A stretch of DNA of 64,000 nt, taken from NCBI RefSeq assembly GCF_000496835.1, contig NZ_KI543236.1:369866-433865 (forward strand), written 5' to 3'. A program made the position numbers and the translations under genes. The stretch comes from Thalassobacillus devorans MSP14 (GTDB lineage Bacteria > Bacillota > Bacilli > Bacillales > Halobacillaceae). Shown here piece after piece: positions 51,768-59,154 of the stretch. Numbering within the stretch: position 1 is the first letter of the stretch; the number at the start of each line of letters is the position of its first letter. A model generated the notes under the pieces. That model saw only the letters and a program-made list of their open reading frames with translations, did not search any database and was not told the origin of the DNA.

Positions 51768-52973
51768 ATGAACGGAGATCGCAGACTTTGGACAAAGGAT
51801 TTCATCCTTGTATCCGTTGCGAATTTTTTCATTTATTTAATCTTTTACCTATTACTGGTTACGATGGCGGTGTATGCCGTAGAGGAGTTCGGTGCCCCGG
51901 AAAGCCAGGCGGGACTGGTGACCGGTATTTTCATCATTGGCACATTGATCGGAAGGCTGTTTCTTGGACGAATGATTACCACGATCGGTAATAGGAGGAT
52001 GCTTTATATCGGCATGACAGCTTTCCTGTTAACCTCCTGCCTGTATTTTATAGAAAACGGAATCAGCTTTCTGTTGTTCACCCGTTTTCTTCACGGTATC
52101 GCGCTTGGGTTAGTTAGCACAGCGACCGGCACCATCATTGCAGAGATTCTTCCTCAGTCGCGAAAAGGGGAAGGCATCGGCTACTATAGCATGAGCATCA
52201 CCCTTGCTACAGCTGTAGGGCCGTTTATCGGGCTTTATATGAGCCAGCAAACCAGTTATCAAATGATTTTTATGTTTTGCCTTGTTCTTGGCCTCATCAG
52301 CTTTATGAGTTCATTATTTGTCACGATTCCAAAAGGGGCAGCCCTGGCTAAGGGAACGACAGGTAGGCAGAAGTTCAGCCTGTCCAGCTTCATCGAACTG
52401 AAGGCACTGCCGATTGCTCTGGTCGTACTGCTGGTATCCCTTGCCTACTCTAGCATTCTTTCTTTTATTAATTTTTACGCTATTGAAATTGATCTTGTAG
52501 ACGCGGCAAGTCTATTTTTTGTAGTTTATGCGATAGCGATTCTCGTATCCCGGCCATTTACTGGGAGGATGATGGATCTTAAAGGAGAAAAGTCGGTCAT
52601 GTATCCTGCTTTTATCCTGTTCATTGCCGGATTGTTCCTGCTAAGTGCAGCAGGAAATGGTGTCTACCTGCTGGCGGCGGGTGTACTGATCGGCTTGGGT
52701 TTTGGAAATATGCAATCGATCACACAGGCTATTGCTGTCAAGGCGGCACCAGTGGAACGGGTAGGGCTGGCAACGTCCACTTATTATATCGCTCTGGATG
52801 CGGGGCTAGGCTTTGGTCCCTATGTATTAGGGTTCATCATTCCGTTTACAGGTTATCGCTCTCTTTACATGATGATGGGATTACTGGTTGCCGCTACGCT
52901 GATCATATACTTCATTCAAAAAAGAGATCACACACGCGTGGCAATGCACCCCGGGTCCTCCAGTAAATGGTAA
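51768..52973 (+). CDS. Major facilitator superfamily transporter
   Basis: A 401-residue, 12-helix MFS protein. Motif A between helices 2 and 3 reads GRLFLGRMITTIGNRRMLY. The ends of its halves and SRPFTGRMMDLKGEKSVMYP (second motif A-like loop) are visible. It resembles YwoG/AraJ-type drug or sugar exporters. The C-terminus (HPGSSSKW) is encoded by the 27-bp repeat at 52947, so the repeat appears to have replaced or extended the original gene end. Confidence 0.92.
   Translation: MNGDRRLWTKDFILVSVANFFIYLIFYLLLVTMAVYAVEEFGAPESQAGLVTGIFIIGTLIGRLFLGRMITTIGNRRMLYIGMTAFLLTSCLYFIENGISFLLFTRFLHGIALGLVSTATGTIIAEILPQSRKGEGIGYYSMSITLATAVGPFIGLYMSQQTSYQMIFMFCLVLGLISFMSSLFVTIPKGAALAKGTTGRQKFSLSSFIELKALPIALVVLLVSLAYSSILSFINFYAIEIDLVDAASLFFVVYAIAILVSRPFTGRMMDLKGEKSVMYPAFILFIAGLFLLSAAGNGVYLLAAGVLIGLGFGNMQSITQAIAVKAAPVERVGLATSTYYIALDAGLGFGPYVLGFIIPFTGYRSLYMMMGLLVAATLIIYFIQKRDHTRVAMHPGSSSKW
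52947..52973 (+). repeat. 27-bp dispersed repeat, copy 3, inside the MFS gene end
   Basis: CACCCCGGGTCCTCCAGT then AAATGGTAA. It supplies the last eight sense codons and the TAA stop of the transporter. Confidence 0.85.
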
Positions 52974-53050
52974 TTATTTTCTTCACATGTTTTAGCAGTT
53001 GCCAGGACAGGGAATTTATTAACAAATATAAAGAAAAGGAGGAGAAGGTA

Positions 53051-54038
53051 ATGAGTGGTTTAGTCGGTTTAAATAAATCTCCCAACGGTGTAGTGCTTGG
53101 TTTAGTACAGTTACAATTGCCGGTTGTGGAGACAAAAGAAGACTTAACCGAGCAGACAGAGAAAGTGTGCGAAATGGTACGGAAGGCCAAGCGGTGCAGC
53201 ACCGATTGATTTAGTAGTTTTTCAAGAGTATATGCTGCATGGTCTTTCGATGGACACTAGTGACGAAATCATGTGCTCGATCGAAGGGCCTGAGGTTTCT
53301 AAGCTCAAAGAAGTTTGTAAAGAAAACGATATTTGGGGATGTTTTTCCATTATGGAGTACAACCCGGATGGCAATCCATACAACACAGGATTAATCATTG
53401 ATAATCATGGGGAGATCAAACTCAATTATCGTAAATTACATCCTTGGACGCCGGTTGAACCCTGGGAACCGGGTGATGTAGGGCTTCCTGTCTGTGAGGG
53501 ACCAAACGGAAGTACCTTAGGTTTAGCCATTTGTCATGACGGGATGTTTCCGGAAGTCAGCAGAGAGCTGGCTTACAAAGGAGCCGATGTCATTTTACGC
53601 ACGGCAGGTTACACGCGCCCAATTCGTCACTCCTGGCGGATCACCAACCAGGCCAATGCATTCTGCAACCTGGCATACACTGCTTCCGTAGCTATGTGTG
53701 GCAGTGATGGCACGAATGATTCCATGGGTGAAGGAATGATTGTCGGTTTTGATGGCGTGCCATTAGTAGATGGTAGTGACCGGCCTGACGAAATTATTAC
53801 AGGAGAGGTACGTCCCGATTTAGCATTAGAAGCCAGGAAGCACTGGGCTGTCGAAAATAATATCTATCAGCTTGGGCATAGAGGCTATGTCGCAGTAGAA
53901 GGCGGTGTCATGGATTCGCCTTATACTTATATGAAGGATCTTCAGGAAGGGAACTATCATCTGCCTTGGGAGGATGAGATTGTCCATAAAGACGGCCAGG
54001 CTTATGGCTTTGGTCCTCCACGAAAAAAAGAATCATAA
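53051..54038 (+). pseudogene. Formamidase/aliphatic amidase (AmiF-like), frameshifted
   Basis: A nitrilase-superfamily amidase gene split between frames. ATG 53051 (after AAAGGAGGAGAAGG) reads MSGLVGLNKSPNGVVLGLVQ to a TGA at 53207. Around 53195 the frame must change to read GAAPIDLVVFQEYMLHG, which carries the catalytic Glu of the triad. The rest is intact: Lys in NYRKLHPW and Cys in LAICHDGMFPE. CFSIMEYNPDGNPYNTG and ENNIYQLGHRGYVA match formamidase closely. A one-base change restores about 329 residues. The downstream frame alone, from ATG 53232, would lack the Glu and be inactive. It is either a recent pseudogene or a sequencing error. Confidence 0.85.
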
Positions 54039-54064
54039 TATATAAAGCTTGACTAATTTGTTAT

Positions 54065-54110
54065 TGCCTGACCCTAGTGAGTTCTAGTTGATTAGAATGG
54101 GGTCGGGCCT
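54065..54110. repeat. Dispersed palindromic repeat, copy 5 (terminator-like)
   Basis: TGCCTGACCCTAGTGAGTT...ATGGGGTCGGGC followed by T5. It terminates the amidase region. Confidence 0.75.
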
Positions 54111-54239
54111 TTTTGTGTCATAAAACAGATTTCCTTTATATGGATAAAAATTCACACGAAGTCCTTGATACATAAACTTTTAACCTATGTGTTCAAAATT
54201 GCAAAACATACCATTACAAACTCTGCACAGTGAAACCCC

Positions 54240-54268
54240 TTACAAAACTATCAATAAGCCGTTATACT
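54240..54268 (+). promoter_or_regulatory. Candidate sigma-A promoter of the PTS operon
   Basis: TTACAA (54240-54245), 17-base spacer, TATACT (54263-54268), 85 bases upstream of the regulator gene. The rest of 54111-54353 shows nothing else. Confidence 0.6.
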
Positions 54269-54353
54269 AAGGTCATAAGATGACCATCGAATTAATAGCC
54301 GTATAATTTTGCAAAAATAATCTTGAAGGCAAAAGAAAGTAAGGGGGATCCCC

Positions 54354-56465
54354 ATGGTATTGGATAAAAGACGTGCACACTTATTATCCATCATTCAACA
54401 ATCTACTGATCCCATCCCGACAAAAGAGCTGGTTGCAAAAATGAACGTGTCGCAACGCACCGTTTATTATGATCTCGATCAGATCAACAGCTGGTTAGAG
54501 GATCAGGAATTAGCACCGATTGAAAGCAAGCATGGCGCAGGGGTTTATCTGCCTGAGTCATCAAAAACGAAATTGAATCTTCAAAAGGATGCGGGGTTTG
54601 AGGATTGGCAATATCAATTATCGAAAGAAGAACGGGAAGTGCTCATCAAAGCGAAAATATTGTTAGAAGAACAGGATGCCTCGATGCAGAGCTTCATGGA
54701 TATGACGAGCATGAGCCGGGGAACGGTCGCTAAAGTTCTTAAAGTCATTAAAGACGAATTCAGACAGGCAGGGCTGAAGCTGTATTATCAGAAAGGTGCC
54801 GGCTACCGATTGAGTGGCCGGGAGGAAGCGAAAAGGAAGATGCTTTCCGATATCCTGGCCGTCATTTTTTCTCATCCGGAATGGCAGCATGTCCGCCATG
54901 AAATTAATCAGATGATCGAACCGGGAGCCGAGGAATCGTCCCAGGAGACAGATCAGCGGCTTACGGTAAGAAATCTTCTTTATGAAGCGGAACAAACATT
55001 AGGATTGACGTTGACCGATGAGATGGTGGAGATTCTATCTCTGCAAATCTTAATGATTATGAAGCGAATCCAATTACAGAAGTATATCGTGGTGGAAGAA
55101 GAAGAAAAACAGGTGCTGCAGCAGACGGAAGCATATCAGGCATCCCTGCTCATTACGAATAAACTGAAAGAATTATGGGAGATTTCCTTCCCGGATGATG
55201 AAATTTGCTTCATTACTATGAATCTATTAGGCTCCAAGGTCCAGCACGATGACTTCAGCCGTTATACGGAACGTGAACTGTCCGGGCTGCGGAATGTGGT
55301 TCGGGAAATGATAGCTGACTTCCAATTGTATTCCTGTGTCGTGTTTGATGATAAAAAAGGGCTTGAGGAAAACCTGATTTCTCATATCAAGCCGACGTAT
55401 TACCGTTTGAAGTACGGTGTGACAATTGCCAATGACTTAGCTGATCGTATTCAGGAAAATTATCCGGACATTTTCCACTTGACGAAACGCGTGATGAAGC
55501 ATTTAGAGCTTTATGTTGGAGAGACAATCCCCGATGAAGAGACGGCTTATATAACACTCCACTTTGGTGGGTGGCTGACAAAAGAGAAAAAACAGGTCGA
55601 AACGAAATTCAAAGCGATCATAGTTTGTGAAAACGGGATTGGAACCTCCAACATGCTGCGCACCCAATTGGAAAATCTGATTGTCGGTTTGAATGTAACG
55701 AGGACCATGTCCATCAGGGAATACCAAGCGATCGAACCTGATGCAAACGTTATTTTTTCTACCAATTATATTAAGGCAAAAGAAATTCCTGTCATCCATG
55801 TTCCAGCAATCCTGACCAATCTTGAAAAGGAACAGATTATGCGACGGATGAATGAGCTTTTCCATTCGAAGCATCAGGAGAAGGATTCGACGGATCTGCT
55901 GATGGATGTGATTGAACGCTATGCAACTATTCACCAGAAAGAAGAACTGAAAAGTGAACTGGTCCATCTTTTAGAACAAAATACCCCGCTGACAAAGGAG
56001 CTGCGAAAGCCTATGCTCAACGAGCTATTAACGGAACAAACGATACACTTCAAAGATCATGTCTCCAGCTGGGAGGAAGCTATTAAAACAGCTGCTCAAC
56101 CCCTGATTGAACAGCAGGCGATTCGACCTGAGTATATTCAGGCGATGATTGATAATGTTAATGAATTGGGGCCTTATATCGTCATTGCCCCGGGAATCGC
56201 AATTCCCCATGCCCGACCTGAAGCAGGAGTAGAAAAACTTGGAATGAGTTTTCTAAGACTGAAAAATCCTGTTTATTTTTCAGATAAAGAAAAACACCGG
56301 GCCCAGCTGGTCATCGTCCTGGCGGCAATTGATAATCAAACCCACTTAAAAGCATTAGCTCAGCTCACGGAGATGTTATCCAATGATGAAAATGTCGAGC
56401 AGCTAATTGCAGCTAGTGACCCGAAGCATGTGATCGAAATCGTAGACGAAACTGTGGAAGTTTAA
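54354..56465 (+). CDS. PRD-containing PTS-regulated transcriptional activator (MtlR/UlaR/BglG-type)
   Basis: A 703-residue modular regulator. Order: an HTH_11 domain (DKRRAHLLSIIQQSTDPIPTKELVAKMNVSQRTVYYDLDQI), a Mga-like second HTH (about 75-160), PRD1 (about 185-300), PRD2 (about 305-415), an EIIB-like domain with Cys in IIVCENGIGTSNML (near 427) and an EIIA domain with His in GIAIPHARPE (near 621). PTS enzymes phosphorylate the PRD, EIIB and EIIA sites, linking transcription to sugar uptake and carbon status. It is the first gene of an operon with ascorbate-type EIIB and EIIC. GTAAGGGGGATC precedes ATG 54354. Its EIIA domain might also serve transport because no separate EIIA gene is present. 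Confidence 0.92.
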   Translation: MVLDKRRAHLLSIIQQSTDPIPTKELVAKMNVSQRTVYYDLDQINSWLEDQELAPIESKHGAGVYLPESSKTKLNLQKDAGFEDWQYQLSKEEREVLIKAKILLEEQDASMQSFMDMTSMSRGTVAKVLKVIKDEFRQAGLKLYYQKGAGYRLSGREEAKRKMLSDILAVIFSHPEWQHVRHEINQMIEPGAEESSQETDQRLTVRNLLYEAEQTLGLTLTDEMVEILSLQILMIMKRIQLQKYIVVEEEEKQVLQQTEAYQASLLITNKLKELWEISFPDDEICFITMNLLGSKVQHDDFSRYTERELSGLRNVVREMIADFQLYSCVVFDDKKGLEENLISHIKPTYYRLKYGVTIANDLADRIQENYPDIFHLTKRVMKHLELYVGETIPDEETAYITLHFGGWLTKEKKQVETKFKAIIVCENGIGTSNMLRTQLENLIVGLNVTRTMSIREYQAIEPDANVIFSTNYIKAKEIPVIHVPAILTNLEKEQIMRRMNELFHSKHQEKDSTDLLMDVIERYATIHQKEELKSELVHLLEQNTPLTKELRKPMLNELLTEQTIHFKDHVSSWEEAIKTAAQPLIEQQAIRPEYIQAMIDNVNELGPYIVIAPGIAIPHARPEAGVEKLGMSFLRLKNPVYFSDKEKHRAQLVIVLAAIDNQTHLKALAQLTEMLSNDENVEQLIAASDPKHVIEIVDETVEV

Positions 56466-56486
56466 AAAAATGAGGAGGAATCGGAA

Positions 56487-56753
56487 ATGAAAAAAGTATT
56501 AGTGGTATGTGGAAATGGTTTAGGAAGCAGCATGATTGTCGAGATGAATGTGAAAGCGGCACTGAAGGAAATGGGGAAAGAAGCAGAAGTGTCCCATACA
56601 GACTTGACGACAGCAAAGACGGAACAAGCAGACCTCTTCTTAGGTTCCGAGGATATTGTCGGAAGCCTGGAAGATGGAAATAAAAATGTAGTGAAACTGA
56701 AAAACCTGATGGATAAAAATGAGCTCCGTGAAGCATTAGAAAAAAATATGTAA
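56487..56753 (+). CDS. PTS EIIB component, ascorbate (UlaB/SgaB) family
   Basis: An 88-residue cytoplasmic phosphocarrier. Phosphorylated Cys8 is in KKVLVVCGNGLGSSMIVEMN, the standard P-loop of the family. It receives phosphate from an EIIA and passes it to the incoming substrate on EIIC. It is 21 bases after the regulator with GAGGAGG upstream. Confidence 0.92.
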   Translation: MKKVLVVCGNGLGSSMIVEMNVKAALKEMGKEAEVSHTDLTTAKTEQADLFLGSEDIVGSLEDGNKNVVKLKNLMDKNELREALEKNM

Positions 56754-56794
56754 GAGGCGACGGGAATTAAATCTAAAACAAAGGAGCGTTACAC

Positions 56795-58162
56795 ATGATT
56801 GATTTAATAATGAAGGATGTCTTAGGAACCCCTGCCATACTTGTCGGTTTATTCGCGCTGATCGGACTGCTTGTGCAACGCAAAGATATCGGAGATGTTG
56901 TCTCAGGAACACTGAAAACCGTGATGGGCTTTGTGATTCTTGGGGCCGGGGCGAATGTACTTGTCCAGTCCCTGGGTCAGTTCAGCAGCATGTTCAATGA
57001 AGCGTTTTCCGTAGACGGAGTAATCCCGAACAATGAAGCCATCGTCGCCCTCGCGCAGGAAAGCTTTGGTACAGAGACGGCAATGACCATGCTGTTCGGT
57101 ATGGTTGTCAATATTCTTCTCGCCCGCTTCGGTCCCTTCAAATATATCTTTCTGACTGGTCACCATACGATGTTCATGGCCTGCTTAATCGCTGTTATTT
57201 TAATCACAGGCGGATTTTCCGGAGCATCTATGATCATCCTGGGCTCGATCATCCTTGGTTCCCTGATGGTTTTATCCCCAGCTATGCTGCAGCCGTTCAC
57301 TCGTAAAATTACGGGTTCGGATGACTTTGCCATCGGCCACTTCGGTTCATTCGGCTATCTGGTTTCCGCTTTAGTAGGAAAAGCTGTCGGAAAAGGCTCG
57401 AAATCAACCGAAGAAATTAAAGTACCGAAATCCCTCAGCTTTCTAAGAGACACATCCGTTTCCGTGTCCCTGACGATGGCCATCCTCTTCTTTGTCGTCG
57501 CAGGTGCTGCCGGACCGGCCTTCGTTGAAGGTGAATTGAGCGGCGGACAGAACTTTCTTGTCTTCGCCTTTATGCAAGGACTTACATTCGCTGCTGGTGT
57601 CTACATCATTTTAGCTGGTGTGCGTATGCTATTAGGTGAAATTGTACCCGCCTTTAAAGGTATTGCGGACAAGGTTGTTCCAAATGCCAAACCAGCATTG
57701 GACTGTCCTGCTATCTTCCCATTCGCAGGAAACGCAGTTATCATCGGATTTTTCTTCAGCTTTATTGCCGGTCTGGTCAGTATGCTATTCCTGCCGTTGC
57801 TGGGATTGAAAGTCATCGTGCCGGGACTGGTCCCTCATTTCTTCACCGGTGCAGCTGCCGGAGTGTTCGGGAACGCAACCGGCGGAAGAAAAGGAGCGAT
57901 CATTGGTTCGATGGCCAATGGCGCCATCATCAGCTTCTTGCCAGCACTGTTGCTGCCGGTACTTGGCTCGCTCGGATTCCAGGGAACAACCTTCGGAGAT
58001 GCTGACTTCGGTGTCGTAGGTATTGTCCTTGGTAACCTGATCCGCATCGTAGAAGCGAACAGTATCATATTCGCAGCTGTTTTAGTCATCATAGGAATTC
58101 TTTTCTTCCTCGGCTCCAGATCGAAAACCAATGAGGAAGAGGACAGTACAGATGTAGCTTAA
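56795..58162 (+). CDS. PTS EIIC component, ascorbate (UlaA/SgaT) family
   Basis: A 455-residue permease with about ten to eleven hydrophobic segments: GTPAILVGLFALIGLLVQRK, VSGTLKTVMGFVILGAGANVLVQSL, LTGHHTMFMACLIAVIL, HFFTGAAAGVFGNATGGRKG. These motifs fit the SgaT/UlaA family that imports L-ascorbate, though members of unknown sugar specificity exist. No ula catabolic genes (lactonase, decarboxylase, epimerases) follow, so the substrate is not established. A terminator follows. Confidence 0.92.
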   Translation: MIDLIMKDVLGTPAILVGLFALIGLLVQRKDIGDVVSGTLKTVMGFVILGAGANVLVQSLGQFSSMFNEAFSVDGVIPNNEAIVALAQESFGTETAMTMLFGMVVNILLARFGPFKYIFLTGHHTMFMACLIAVILITGGFSGASMIILGSIILGSLMVLSPAMLQPFTRKITGSDDFAIGHFGSFGYLVSALVGKAVGKGSKSTEEIKVPKSLSFLRDTSVSVSLTMAILFFVVAGAAGPAFVEGELSGGQNFLVFAFMQGLTFAAGVYIILAGVRMLLGEIVPAFKGIADKVVPNAKPALDCPAIFPFAGNAVIIGFFFSFIAGLVSMLFLPLLGLKVIVPGLVPHFFTGAAAGVFGNATGGRKGAIIGSMANGAIISFLPALLLPVLGSLGFQGTTFGDADFGVVGIVLGNLIRIVEANSIIFAAVLVIIGILFFLGSRSKTNEEEDSTDVA

Positions 58163-58173
58163 TAACTTTTTAA

Positions 58174-58206
58174 AATCCCTTCCTGAAAGCCAGGGAGGGA
58201 TATTTT
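58174..58206 (+). terminator. Terminator-like hairpin after the PTS operon
   Basis: ATCCCTTCCTG / CAGGGAGGGAT (one G-T pair) with loop AAAGC, tail ATTTTAT. Confidence 0.7.
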
Positions 58207-58374
58207 ATGCTGTTATCAATCCTAATCCATTCTATTATCAGTTTCTCATTAATATAGAGGTTCACCATTTCCAGCCTTTAAAAATATGGGCAGATGAATC
58301 AATTTATGGATGAATGTACCCGAAGCTGCAAAAAAATGAATAGGATGAGGGTGTATATCAAGGAGGCGAATGAC

Positions 58375-58974
58375 ATGTATTATTATGATCCTTATCAACC
58401 GCTAGCTAACCCTTATCCTCGCCAGCAAAATAGCGGTCAAGGTCCAATGGTGTGCTTTCCTAAGGACAGTGCGCCACAAATTGAAGGAGGAATGGAAGGG
58501 ACTATCGGCGAAGACGAACTCTCTGTCATCTGTTATCCTGTCCCGGCACAGGGAGCACCTGGGGGAAGCGGGCAAGGCACCGGACAAGGAAACGGCCAAG
58601 AAAATGGTCAAGGAAACGGTGGGCAGCAAGGAATACCATACGGTGATATATTGGAACAATTTCCACTGCCGGGTCAGGGCAATGGTGGAGGAACCGGCCA
58701 AGGTCAGGGAAGTGGTATGCCAGGCGGTATGATGCCGCAGCTTCCATTTCCGGGCCAGGGAGGAACCGGTCAAGGCGGCATGCCTGGATTTCCAGGACCC
58801 GGCCAGGGTATGCCAGGTATTGGACCAGGTAATGGTCAAGGCGGTATGCCGGGCGGAGGCATGATGCCTGGATTCCCAGGGGCTGGCCAAGGGCAAGGCA
58901 GCATGATGCCAGGGCAGCAAAATAGGCATGGGTGTAATTCGTATTTTAATCCGGGCAGCACTTATTATTGGTAA
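58375..58974 (+). CDS. Gly/Gln/Pro-rich low-complexity protein, possibly spore or surface
   Basis: A 199-residue protein with ATG 58375 after AAGGAGG (58360-58366); the longer upstream frame has no ribosome site. It opens MYYYDPYQPLANPYPRQQNSG and ends CNSYFNPGSTYYW, with Tyr-rich ends. Between them is about 120 residues of GQG, GNGQG, GMPG and PGQG repeats with Met in the later part. There are three Cys and no signal peptide. Tyr-rich, Gly-rich, unexported proteins of this kind in Bacillaceae are often spore-coat components. No family can be named. Its repeats are encoded by near-repeating GGNCAAGG units prone to length change. Confidence 0.7.
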   Translation: MYYYDPYQPLANPYPRQQNSGQGPMVCFPKDSAPQIEGGMEGTIGEDELSVICYPVPAQGAPGGSGQGTGQGNGQENGQGNGGQQGIPYGDILEQFPLPGQGNGGGTGQGQGSGMPGGMMPQLPFPGQGGTGQGGMPGFPGPGQGMPGIGPGNGQGGMPGGGMMPGFPGAGQGQGSMMPGQQNRHGCNSYFNPGSTYYW

Positions 58975-58989
58975 AGATATTTTGATTAA

Positions 58990-59047
58990 AAAAGTGTCTG
59001 ACATCCTGTGAGTTATCGCGTAATTTCACTCGGGGCCAGGCACTTTT
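58990..59047. repeat. Dispersed palindromic repeat, copy 6 (terminator-like)
   Basis: AAAGTGTCTGAC...GTGAGTTATCGCG...GGGGCCAGGCACTTTTT. It lies between convergent genes and has T and A runs on both sides, suiting a two-way terminator. Confidence 0.75.
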
Positions 59048-59110
59048 TGTTATTTACCGATGGAAAGAGGTACAAATATATCTCAGCTTGGATGGAGAGA
59101 TACCATGTTT

Positions 59111-59137
59111 CACCCCAGGTCCTCCAGTTAATGGAAA
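59111..59137 (+). repeat. 27-bp dispersed repeat, copy 4
   Basis: CACCCCAGGTCCTCCAGT then TAATGGAAA. It lies between convergent genes, about 65 bases after palindromic repeat copy 6. Confidence 0.8.
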
Positions 59138-59154
59138 ATGACGCCGAGGAATCT

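Noticed and set aside
53180-53240. Programmed ribosomal frameshift in the formamidase gene
   Set aside because: No slippery heptamer or downstream pseudoknot is apparent, and frameshifting is not known for this family. Mutation or sequence error is simpler.
58560-58910. CRISPR or tandem DNA repeat array
   Set aside because: The repeating GGNCAAGG units are in frame with a translated Gly/Gln-rich protein and have no spacers. No CRISPR array is visible in the window.
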